Of a stretch of DNA of 5,163 bases, positions 1 through 5,163 are shown piece by piece. Source of the stretch: Clostridiaceae bacterium (GTDB lineage: Bacteria > Bacillota > Clostridia > Oscillospirales > Acutalibacteraceae); NCBI GenBank assembly GCA_016292705.1, contig JAEDHZ010000126.1:1-5163 (forward strand), written 5' to 3'. Position 1 is the stretch's first letter. Each line of letters begins with the position of its first letter. Under the pieces are notes generated by a model. The model was not told where the DNA came from. It made no database searches and saw nothing but the letters and a program-made list of their open reading frames with translations. A program made the position numbers and the translations under genes.

Positions 1-116
1 TCTGCCATCTTCTGAACGGCAGAGCGGCTGAGCTCTTTTGCAAAGGCGCAAACGACCTTGTCAATCCTTTCACCCGCAAAACTTTCGTCAACGGTAATTA
101 TCATTGCGTCAACCAT
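1..116 (-). CDS. RluD-family pseudouridine synthase, first 38 codons only
   Basis: Only the N-terminus is in the window; the gene continues past position 1. The visible residues include IITVDESFAGERIDKVVCAF and then AKELSRSAVQKMA, the pattern of the S4 RNA-binding domain that opens RluC/RluD-type enzymes (a GxRLDxxL-like segment followed by SRSxxQxxI). These enzymes isomerise uridine to pseudouridine in 23S rRNA; the catalytic domain with its Asp is not visible here. The start at 116 has AAGGA eight bases upstream and its first eight bases (ATGGTTGA) overlap the end of lspA, which suggests translational coupling. An in-frame ATG at 104 is a less well supported alternative. The position after lspA matches ylyB of Bacillus subtilis, which strengthens the call. 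Which member of the RluA/C/D group it is cannot be told from this fragment. Confidence 0.88.
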   Translation of the reverse strand, partial: MVDAMIITVDESFAGERIDKVVCAFAKELSRSAVQKMA

Positions 117-594
117 TCTGCTTTTCCTTTTCAGCCTTTGATTCCCTGACTATTTCATAAATCTGATATCCGATAATGAGAAATGCTCCGACAGTTATCA
201 GACAATCGGCAAAGTTGAAAACATAGAACTTCACAAAAAGGACATCAATATAGTCAATAACGAAGCCAAGCCTGAAGCGGTCAATGAGGTTTCCGATTCC
301 ACCGGCAATTATTGCAACAAGGCAGCAGTAATTGAATCCGAACCTGATTTTTTTCATCATAAGCAGAACAAGCAAAACGGCGATAATCACAACAGTTATC
401 CACATCATGACCTGCGCCTTTCCGCCGAAAAGCCCCATCATTGCGCCGTCGTTTTCAACATAGGTAAAACGCAGGACACCGGGAATGACGAGTTTTTCAT
501 CAACGGGCTTGAGGTTCAGAACAACATAATGCTTGATGAGCTGATCCGCTGCGGTAAGCAAGGCAATCACAACAAGGGAAACAATTTGTATCAT
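109..594 (-). CDS. lspA: Lipoprotein signal peptidase (signal peptidase II)
   Basis: LspA is an aspartic protease in the cytoplasmic membrane that cleaves the signal peptide of prolipoproteins just before the lipidated cysteine. The 161-residue length is typical. Four hydrophobic segments are visible (about residues 3-20, 61-80, 88-104 and 126-144). Conserved blocks are present in order: AADQLIKHYV (15-24) with Asp17, VENDGAMMG (46-54), GGIGNLIDR (98-106) with Asn102, Asp105 and Arg106, FVIDYID (111-117) with Asp114, and FNFADCLI (126-133) with Asn127 and Asp130. Asp114 and Asp130 line up with the catalytic pair seen in the Pseudomonas aeruginosa enzyme. The C-terminus is charged and cytoplasmic. 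The start at 594 has only a weak binding site (GGTG, seven bases upstream), so its translation may depend on ribosomes finishing divIVA 22 bases before. Its stop overlaps the next gene by eight bases; lspA-rluD is a widespread pairing. Confidence 0.97.
   Translation of the reverse strand: MIQIVSLVVIALLTAADQLIKHYVVLNLKPVDEKLVIPGVLRFTYVENDGAMMGLFGGKAQVMMWITVVIIAVLLVLLMMKKIRFGFNYCCLVAIIAGGIGNLIDRFRLGFVIDYIDVLFVKFYVFNFADCLITVGAFLIIGYQIYEIVRESKAEKEKQNG
125..129 (-). promoter_or_regulatory. Ribosome binding site of the RluD-family gene
   Basis: AAGGA on the minus strand, eight bases before ATG at 116 and inside the last codons of lspA (the run encoding EKEKQ). It supports the start at 116 and an overlapping, coupled lspA-rluD arrangement. 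Confidence 0.6.
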
Positions 595-616
595 AAATAA
601 ACACCAGAGTTAAAAA

Positions 617-1678
617 TTATTCGTCATCGGAAAACACATCATAATCGTCCGAAATAACGAAGTTTGTTTTGTTTCCGTTATATCCGAATCCCGGCGCAGG
701 TGTTTTCTTTTCGGGAGCGGATTCAACTTCCGGAACAACATTCTTCGGAAGGTTAATTGTGTCAAAAATATGCTTGACATATTCGTCAGCAGTGGGAATG
801 TATGCTTTTTTTGATTCGGTCGGTTCCGTCTTTTCTTTCACAACGGGTTCATCGTCAAGAATACTGCTTCCCTCCGGTTCACCTTTTTCTGAAGAGTCAA
901 GGTCTTCAAAACTGAGTGTCCGGGGCAAGGCTTCCGGCTGAAGTTCAGACGGTTCAAAGGAGGGTTCCTCTTCAGTCTGCTCTGCTTCAAAATCGAAATC
1001 AGGTATACTGAGAGCTTCAAGCTTCGGCTGAAGAATGTTCATGAGGGAAAGTGCGCTGTTTTTGAATTCAGTGATTTCACCCTTGACGGCTTCATACTCT
1101 CTCTTTGCTGCGTCAATAATTTCGTTTTTCTTATCCTCGGCTTTTTTTGCATCTCCATAGGCTCTTGCAACAATCTGAGCAGATTTTTCGTTTGCATCGG
1201 CAAGAATCTGCTTTGCCTTGGCGTTAACCTCGTCAATATACTTTTTGGCCTCATTGTTTGCCTGTTCGGTAAGACGACGAATTTCTTCCCTTGCTTTTTC
1301 AAGCTCGCTGTCTGCAGTCTGCTTCATTTTTTCGGCATATTCGCAAGCTTCCTTTGTTTTTTCCTCAACAAGGTCATTTACTTTCCTTTCCGCATCCGCA
1401 AGCATTGCATCCGAAGCGTTCTTTGCGCTTTCAACAGTCTGGTCGGCAACAGTCTGGGCCTTGACAAGAGCAGTTGCAATGGCATTTTTGCCTTCATTAT
1501 ACTCCTCAATGATATCACGCAGGGAAGCAAACTTCTTTTTCAGCTCACCGTTTTCCGAATAAAGCTCGGCATAGCTTGCATATACCCTCTGCATGAAGGA
1601 ATCAACCTCTATTGATTTATATGAACCGCGGGAAGCAGAGGAAAAGGTTTGCATTTTAATTTGATTCGGAAGCATCAT
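617..1678 (-). CDS. divIVA: DivIVA-family cell division/polarity protein with long acidic C-terminal tail
   Basis: DivIVA proteins gather at curved membrane (septum and poles) and recruit other division or cell-wall proteins. Here residues 3-30 match the N-terminal domain (LPNQIKMQTF, then SRG, then EVDSFMQRV), followed by a coiled coil from about 33 to 215 rich in Ala, Glu and Lys (for example DAERKVNDLVEEKTKEA and NAKAKQILADANEKSAQI). The tail from 224 on is acidic and Pro/Ser-rich, probably disordered, broken by a possible short helix at 294-309 (IPTADEYVKHIFDTIN), and ends in Asp-rich FSDDE. At 353 residues it is about twice the length of Bacillus subtilis DivIVA. The Phe of the Bacillus membrane-contact SFRG motif is Ser here (SASRG). 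The start at 1678 has the best ribosome binding site of the window, nine bases upstream; the adjacent ATG at 1675 is a possible alternative. It lies 36 bases after sepF and 22 before lspA. Confidence 0.92.
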   Translation of the reverse strand: MMLPNQIKMQTFSSASRGSYKSIEVDSFMQRVYASYAELYSENGELKKKFASLRDIIEEYNEGKNAIATALVKAQTVADQTVESAKNASDAMLADAERKVNDLVEEKTKEACEYAEKMKQTADSELEKAREEIRRLTEQANNEAKKYIDEVNAKAKQILADANEKSAQIVARAYGDAKKAEDKKNEIIDAAKREYEAVKGEITEFKNSALSLMNILQPKLEALSIPDFDFEAEQTEEEPSFEPSELQPEALPRTLSFEDLDSSEKGEPEGSSILDDEPVVKEKTEPTESKKAYIPTADEYVKHIFDTINLPKNVVPEVESAPEKKTPAPGFGYNGNKTNFVISDDYDVFSDDE

Positions 1679-1685
1679 TATTCAT

Positions 1686-1693
1686 CTCTCCTT
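1686..1693 (-). promoter_or_regulatory. Strong ribosome binding site of divIVA
   Basis: AAGGAGAG on the minus strand, in the 36-base gap between sepF and divIVA, is the closest match to the consensus in the window. The AAGGAG core is nine bases from ATG at 1678 and twelve from ATG at 1675, favouring the first. Its strength would suit an abundant structural protein such as DivIVA. Confidence 0.75.
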
Positions 1694-1714
1694 GGATTGA
1701 AAATCTCCGTTTTA

Positions 1715-2308
1715 TTAAAAGAATGAGGGTCTGTCAACCTGACCGAAGAAGTCGCCTGAAAGCTCCGCAGCTTCCGGAACAATAAGATAGATTTTCTCTG
1801 CAATGACTTCAATTTTGGACTTGCAGACATATTTTACGCCGTCAAGGAAATCAAGCACACGGCGGACATTTTCGGTCGGAAGCTTTGTCATATCGGCAAG
1901 AGTAACAACGCCCCTTTCGATCATGCAGTCGGCAACATTCCTTGCGTCATCCATATCCTCAAGAACAAAAAGAGTGACCTTGAGCTTTTTCGGCTGCGGC
2001 TTTGAGTCCATTTTATAAAGATTGGAACTGTTCTTCTGAATCGGATTGAAGCCGTATGAAGCAGCGGCACTCTCCGCAGAATTTTTGCCGTACTCCGGAG
2101 GATTATATGCCGGAGAGGATGAGGGATCATAATGGGTTTTTCCGCTCTCCTTTTTCTTTACCGGAGCTTTCGGTTCATAGTCTTCCTCTTCATAGTCATC
2201 ATCGTCAAAATCATCGTCGCCGTAGTTCTCGTCATCATCATAATCCTCTTCGTCCGAAAAATTGACGATCTTTTTGAAACCATCCTTAACGCTGTCTAAA
2301 AATTTCAT
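1715..2308 (-). CDS. sepF: Cell division protein SepF
   Basis: SepF binds the C-terminal tail of FtsZ, tethers it to the inner face of the membrane and shapes the Z-ring. The 197-residue product starts with MKFLDSVKDGFKKIVNF, which fits the membrane-binding amphipathic helix of the family. A very acidic linker follows (about residues 18-45, 20 of 28 residues Asp or Glu, with regularly placed Tyr/Phe), then a Pro/Ser/Lys-rich stretch, then the globular SepF domain (about 107-186) with KLKVTLFVLEDMDDARNVAD and VRRVLDFLDGVKYV, whose Gly follows the FL motif as in Bacillus SepF. The protein ends in an aromatic tail, RPSFF. I chose ATG at 2308 over the in-frame ATG at 2317 because AAAGGA lies only one base before the latter but ten before the former. 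It follows yggS by 18 bases and precedes divIVA by 36, as part of the same operon. It is longer than the roughly 150 residues of Bacillus SepF because of the linker. Confidence 0.93.
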   Translation of the reverse strand: MKFLDSVKDGFKKIVNFSDEEDYDDDENYGDDDFDDDDYEEEDYEPKAPVKKKESGKTHYDPSSSPAYNPPEYGKNSAESAAASYGFNPIQKNSSNLYKMDSKPQPKKLKVTLFVLEDMDDARNVADCMIERGVVTLADMTKLPTENVRRVLDFLDGVKYVCKSKIEVIAEKIYLIVPEAAELSGDFFGQVDRPSFF

Positions 2309-2318
2309 TGGTATCATG

Positions 2319-2324
2319 TCCTTT
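2319..2324 (-). promoter_or_regulatory. Ribosome binding site that decides the sepF start
   Basis: AAAGGA on the minus strand stands ten bases before ATG at 2308 and only one base before ATG at 2317. The spacing favours 2308, which also places the amphipathic membrane helix at the very N-terminus, as expected for SepF. Confidence 0.65.
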
Positions 2325-2326
2325 CT

Positions 2327-3052
2327 TTAATACAACCTGGGGCCAAAAATCGATGAGCCTATTCTGACAAGATTCGCCCCGCATAAAATTGCTTCATAAT
2401 AATCACCCGACATACCCATCGAGAGAATCTGCATATTTATATTATCTATATTTTGAGCCTTGATGTCAACAAACAAACTGTGCATTTTTTCAAAATATTT
2501 GCACAACTGAGTTTTTTCCGCGCAAATCGGAGGAATTGCCATAAGACCTCTTACACAAACCGAAGTCATTGATGAAATTTCCTCAAGCAAAGGCAGAACC
2601 CCGGAAAAATCAATTCCCGTTTTGCTCTCCTCATCGCCGACATTGACTTCGATAAGGCAGTCGGTGGTTATGCCGAGCTTTTGCGATTGCTTTTCAATCT
2701 CACGGGCAAGCTTCAGGCTGTCCACAGACTGAATCATTGAAACCTGACCTGCAATCTGGCGCACCTTGTTCGTCTGAAGATGCCCGATAAGATGCGCTTT
2801 GCAGTTTTCAAGCTTCAGATAATCCTTTTTTGAAAGGAACTCCTGAACCTTGTTTTCCCCGATAAGGTCAATTCCGCAATCAATGGCGTGGTTGATAAAA
2901 ATCGGCTCAACGGTTTTGGTAACGGCCATAAGCTTGACATCGCCCGGTTTTCGTCCGCTTTTTTCTGCGGCTTCGGCAATGCGGCTGTTGATATACTCAA
3001 GGTTATGTTCAATATTCTGAAATCTTTCCTCAACCGATAACTTTTCCGTCAC
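2327..3052 (-). CDS. yggS: YggS/YlmE/PROSC family pyridoxal phosphate homeostasis protein
   Basis: Members of this family are single-domain TIM-barrel proteins that bind pyridoxal 5'-phosphate and help keep its supply balanced; no definite enzymatic reaction is known. The 241 residues are close to the usual family length. The motif KLMAVTKTV (40-48) carries the lysine that binds the cofactor (Lys46). Further signatures are GENKVQE (65-71), LIGHLQTNKV (88-97), EVNVGDEESKTG (135-146), GLMAIPP (169-175), LSMGMSGDYYEAI (210-222) and the phosphate-site motif VRIGSSIFGPR (229-239). The start is GTG at 3052, preceded by AAGGGGG ten bases upstream, inside the membrane-fusion-like gene, which it overlaps by 23 bases. 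The gene is the positional equivalent of ylmE, which stands just before sepF in Bacillus subtilis. It is a cytoplasmic protein. Family assignment is secure; the exact start is slightly less so. Confidence 0.95.
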   Translation of the reverse strand: MTEKLSVEERFQNIEHNLEYINSRIAEAAEKSGRKPGDVKLMAVTKTVEPIFINHAIDCGIDLIGENKVQEFLSKKDYLKLENCKAHLIGHLQTNKVRQIAGQVSMIQSVDSLKLAREIEKQSQKLGITTDCLIEVNVGDEESKTGIDFSGVLPLLEEISSMTSVCVRGLMAIPPICAEKTQLCKYFEKMHSLFVDIKAQNIDNINMQILSMGMSGDYYEAILCGANLVRIGSSIFGPRLY

Positions 3053-4325
3053 TTAAATTTCGCCCCCTTGTTATGACCCTGTCAAAGGCCTTGATTTCCG
3101 CTTCAGCGGTCTTATAATAATCCACACTGCCGTCATCATTGTAATATGTGACTGCAGTTGCAATTACATAGTTGTCTCCGTAATGAATAATGTTGACCGG
3201 TTTGAAAGCAACACGCTGACCGTTGAGGGTATAGACACCCTCGGTTCCGTTTTCATCTGCAGTGAGTGCTTCGTTGCTGATTCGCAGGCCGGAAAAGGTT
3301 TTCACGGTGATTTGCGCACGCTCCTTACGCAGTGCCGAAATGTCACGGTTCATTGAGGTGCATTTGAGAACAACGGCAACACTGTCACCGGCACGGCTTG
3401 AAACACTTTCAACGGACATGGGCAAATCGTAGATTCCCTTATCGGGAAAGCTGACATTGACATAGTATCCGGTTCTGTCGGAGAAAGACTCATTCAGCGG
3501 AAGATTGCAGACAAAGTACCATGTATGCTGGCCGATGATTTTTCCGAATGCGTTTTCGGTTTTTGTTCCCTCGCTTTCAAGAAGCTTTTCAACGCCCTCG
3601 GTGTCGATTTTGCCCTCGGCAATGCTTTTGTAGTCCGCAACGGATTCAAAGCCGTCAACCGTACTGACAAAGTACCCGGCATATTCGGTGTTGACATTGC
3701 GCTTTGTTCCAATCGTTTTAAGCAGGTTCTTTTTTTGTTTTTTATATTCCGAAATGAGCGGAGAAAGGTTGAGCTTTGCTCCGGTTGCAAGCTGGCGTGT
3801 TGTCAGCTTATAGCTTACTGTCCGCACTGCATCGTCAAGTCCGGAATAATCGCCGGATTCGATAATCTTCATGTATTCGTTGACAGCGGAGGAAATCTCC
3901 GAGTTGAGAGTCATGACATTGATATGACTGACATTGCCTTGATTCTGCAAGGAGACGAGATGATCAATTTTTTCCTCAAGGGCAAGACTTTCATTATATG
4001 CTTTTGCGTCCTGCTCGTTTTCAAAAGATATGGCAATGGTCTGTTCCTTTGCAACGCTTGCGCTGTCTGAAACAATGGGAACATACGCCCGTTCTTCTCC
4101 TTTTTCAAGAATGGAGATGTTCTTTCCGTTGACAGTCCGGTTCTCATCACGGACAACAAACCCCTGTGCCGTCACCACCTGCTTGTCAACCGTTTCAAAG
4201 ATATACTCGGTTTCTACACTTCCGGTATAACTGAAATATATTCCCTGAACGGCATAGGCGAGCACAATTGCACCGGCAATGCAGAGCATTATTACAACTG
4301 TTTTAAAGTTCTGGGTTTTCTTCAT
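3030..4325 (-). CDS. Membrane-anchored HlyD/RND-type membrane-fusion (periplasmic adaptor-like) protein
   Basis: This 431-residue protein begins with a short basic stretch (MKKTQNFK) and one hydrophobic segment (about residues 9-30), so it should be an extracytoplasmic protein held by an N-terminal membrane helix. Its layout is that of membrane-fusion proteins: a first half lipoyl-like segment around VVTAQGFVVRDE (50-61), a helical region (about 103-205), a return strand with AGYFVSTVDGFE (216-227), then beta-barrel-like parts including GKIIGQHTWYFVCNLP (261-276), SGLRISNEAL (345-354) and GVYTLNGQRVAFKPV (363-377). The start at 4325 is chosen over an upstream in-frame ATG at 4433 because it has AAAGGTGA five bases upstream and a signal-anchor right after it. 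It overlaps miaA by 23 bases and yggS by 23 bases. Adaptors normally work with an ABC or RND pump; none is visible here. Its place directly before yggS-sepF-divIVA hints at an envelope or division role, but that is inference. Confidence 0.8.
   Translation of the reverse strand: MKKTQNFKTVVIMLCIAGAIVLAYAVQGIYFSYTGSVETEYIFETVDKQVVTAQGFVVRDENRTVNGKNISILEKGEERAYVPIVSDSASVAKEQTIAISFENEQDAKAYNESLALEEKIDHLVSLQNQGNVSHINVMTLNSEISSAVNEYMKIIESGDYSGLDDAVRTVSYKLTTRQLATGAKLNLSPLISEYKKQKKNLLKTIGTKRNVNTEYAGYFVSTVDGFESVADYKSIAEGKIDTEGVEKLLESEGTKTENAFGKIIGQHTWYFVCNLPLNESFSDRTGYYVNVSFPDKGIYDLPMSVESVSSRAGDSVAVVLKCTSMNRDISALRKERAQITVKTFSGLRISNEALTADENGTEGVYTLNGQRVAFKPVNIIHYGDNYVIATAVTYYNDDGSVDYYKTAEAEIKAFDRVITRGRNLSDGKVIG
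3063..3069 (-). promoter_or_regulatory. Ribosome binding site supporting a GTG start of yggS
   Basis: AAGGGGG on the minus strand lies ten bases before GTG at 3052, within the last codons of the membrane-fusion-like gene. No in-frame ATG lies near the expected N-terminus: the first internal methionine is residue 42, inside the cofactor-binding motif region, so the GTG start is the sensible choice. Confidence 0.6.
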
Positions 4326-5163
4326 CAGGTTCACCTTTTGCTTTTTCTGTGAAGTTTTCAATAATTTCGAGGCTCTTTTCAAAAAGCGATTCTTCACTTT
4401 CTTTGTCAATACTGAGCCAGTTGATGTTTTCATTGCGCCTGAACCATGAAAGCTGCCGCTTTGCGTAGCGGCGGGTTTCCCGCTTCAGGTTTTCGGTTGC
4501 TTGCCCAAGAGTGAGAACGCCGTCAAAATAAGGCTTTAGTTCCTTATATCCGATAGCCTGCTTTGAGGTCTGCAAATTTCTGCTTTTTAAAAAGTGTTCA
4601 GCCTCCTCAAGAAGACCGTTTTCAATCATCCGGTCAACACGCAGGTCAATTCTGTCATAGAGAAACTGTCTGTTTTCAGCAGTAAGGCCGATTATACAAA
4701 AGGAATACCGACTTTCCTCAAGATGGGAAAGTCTGCGCTGTTCGGTCATTGTTCTTCCCGTTGCCGAGTAAAGCTCCAAAGCCCGGACAATGCGCTTCAG
4801 GTCATTTTTATGGATTTTTTGAGCGGTTTCATTGTCTGCCGCCGAAAGCTCGTTCCAGAGAGCTTCCGTTCCCTCGCTTTCAGCCCGAAGCAAAAGCTTT
4901 GTCCTGACATCCGTTTTTTCATAGTCAAGAAAGCTTGTGTTATTTATAACTGTGTCAACATAAAATCCGGTTCCGCCCGCAAGGACGGGGAGCTTTTTCC
5001 TTTTTACGATATCGTCAAGGCAGGAAAGCGCAAGAGCTTTATATTCGGCAACGGAGAAGCTTTCCCACGGTTCAACAAAGTCTATGAGATGGTGGGGCAC
5101 ACCTTGCATTTCCTCAGCGGTTACCTTTGCGGTTGCAATGTCCATATATTTATATATCTGCAT
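4303..5163 (-). CDS. miaA: tRNA dimethylallyltransferase MiaA, N-terminus cut off by window edge
   Basis: MiaA transfers a dimethylallyl group from dimethylallyl pyrophosphate to the N6 of adenosine 37 in tRNAs that read codons starting with U, in the cytoplasm. The 286 visible residues match the family from the motif MQIYKYMDIATAK (residues 1-13) onwards: GVPHHLID (21-28), FSVAEY (36-41), GGTGFYV (63-69), NDLKRIVRALEL (120-131), RVDRMIENGL (175-184), QAIGYKEL (202-209) and the end-of-domain signature RRYAKRQLSWFR (231-242). The methionine at 5163 is not the real start: in the family it lies inside the gene, after the P-loop GPTAxGKT and the DSMQ motif, so about 35 residues lie beyond the window. 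The usual DIGTAK reads DIATAK here. The last 23 bases overlap the next gene, whose ribosome binding site lies inside miaA. Identity is secure; only the N-terminus is unseen. Confidence 0.96.
   Translation of the reverse strand: MQIYKYMDIATAKVTAEEMQGVPHHLIDFVEPWESFSVAEYKALALSCLDDIVKRKKLPVLAGGTGFYVDTVINNTSFLDYEKTDVRTKLLLRAESEGTEALWNELSAADNETAQKIHKNDLKRIVRALELYSATGRTMTEQRRLSHLEESRYSFCIIGLTAENRQFLYDRIDLRVDRMIENGLLEEAEHFLKSRNLQTSKQAIGYKELKPYFDGVLTLGQATENLKRETRRYAKRQLSWFRRNENINWLSIDKESEESLFEKSLEIIENFTEKAKGEPDEENPEL
4331..4338 (-). promoter_or_regulatory. Ribosome binding site of the membrane-fusion-like gene
   Basis: AAAGGTGA on the minus strand lies five bases before the ATG at 4325 and inside the end of miaA. 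It supports 4325 as the start, in place of the in-frame ATG at 4433, which would give a 36-residue basic extension lying wholly over miaA coding sequence. The arrangement suggests translational coupling to miaA. Confidence 0.7.

Noticed and set aside
595..616. Possible terminator or promoter in the divIVA-lspA gap
   Set aside because: The 22-base A/T-rich gap has no inverted repeat followed by a T run and is too short for a promoter of its own; read-through is the simpler view.
1218..1562. 114-codon plus-strand frame rich in Ser, Phe and Ala that resembles a membrane protein
   Set aside because: It is the antisense of the Ala/Glu/Lys-rich coiled coil of DivIVA, which gives such composition by codon complement alone.
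1656..1685. Nine-codon open frame starting just before divIVA, possible leader peptide
   Set aside because: Its ATG is only two bases after the AAGGAG core, and it overlaps the divIVA start in another frame; most likely chance.
2056..2265. His/Arg-rich plus-strand frame
   Set aside because: It is the reverse complement of the Asp-rich SepF linker (GAT/GAC runs read as ATC/CAT/TCA), with no independent support as a gene.
2309..2317. ATG at 2317 as the sepF start
   Set aside because: Its distance of one base from AAAGGA is too short for initiation; the ATG at 2308 has good spacing and gives the expected N-terminal helix.
3525..4070. 181-codon open frame on the plus strand
   Set aside because: It is antisense to the membrane-fusion-like gene, has no convincing binding site or recognisable family features, and its Cys/Phe-rich make-up fits a shadow frame.
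4326..4433. Extension of the membrane-fusion-like gene to an in-frame ATG at 4433
   Set aside because: It lies over miaA coding sequence, adds a basic 36-residue stretch before the membrane helix, and the ATG at 4325 has its own well-placed binding site.

Overview
All seven genes in this window lie on the minus strand, packed head to tail with overlaps or gaps of at most 36 bases, so the window reads as part of one operon transcribed from position 5163 towards position 1. In transcription order they are: miaA (tRNA dimethylallyltransferase, 5' end outside the window), a membrane-anchored HlyD/RND-type membrane-fusion-like protein, a YggS/YlmE PLP-homeostasis protein, sepF, divIVA, lspA (signal peptidase II), and the first 38 codons of an RluD-family pseudouridine synthase that runs off the window at position 1.

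The set sepF + divIVA + lspA + rluD with a YlmE homologue upstream points to a Gram-positive bacterium of the Bacillota. The membrane-fusion-like gene before yggS, the long DivIVA with an acidic tail and the moderate base composition suggest Clostridia, perhaps the Ruminococcaceae/Oscillospiraceae group; this placement is inference. The order matches the ylmE-sepF-ylmG-ylmH-divIVA-ileS-lspA-ylyB(rluD) region known from Bacillus subtilis, but ylmG, ylmH and ileS are absent between the retained genes, and miaA plus the membrane-fusion-like gene sit upstream instead of ylmC/ylmD.

Functionally, SepF is a membrane anchor and organiser for FtsZ, DivIVA marks curved membrane at septa and poles, and LspA removes lipoprotein signal peptides. 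MiaA and RluD-family enzymes modify RNA, and the YggS protein buffers pyridoxal phosphate. The membrane-fusion-like protein has no transporter partner in view and is the gene whose job is least clear. No RNA gene, mobile element, CRISPR array, convincing terminator or internal promoter was seen, and there is no gene-free stretch longer than 36 bases. The window looks like a conserved housekeeping and cell-division cluster, not a new accessory system. The points most worth following are the orphan membrane-fusion protein, the atypical membrane-contact tip of DivIVA and the very acidic linker of SepF.
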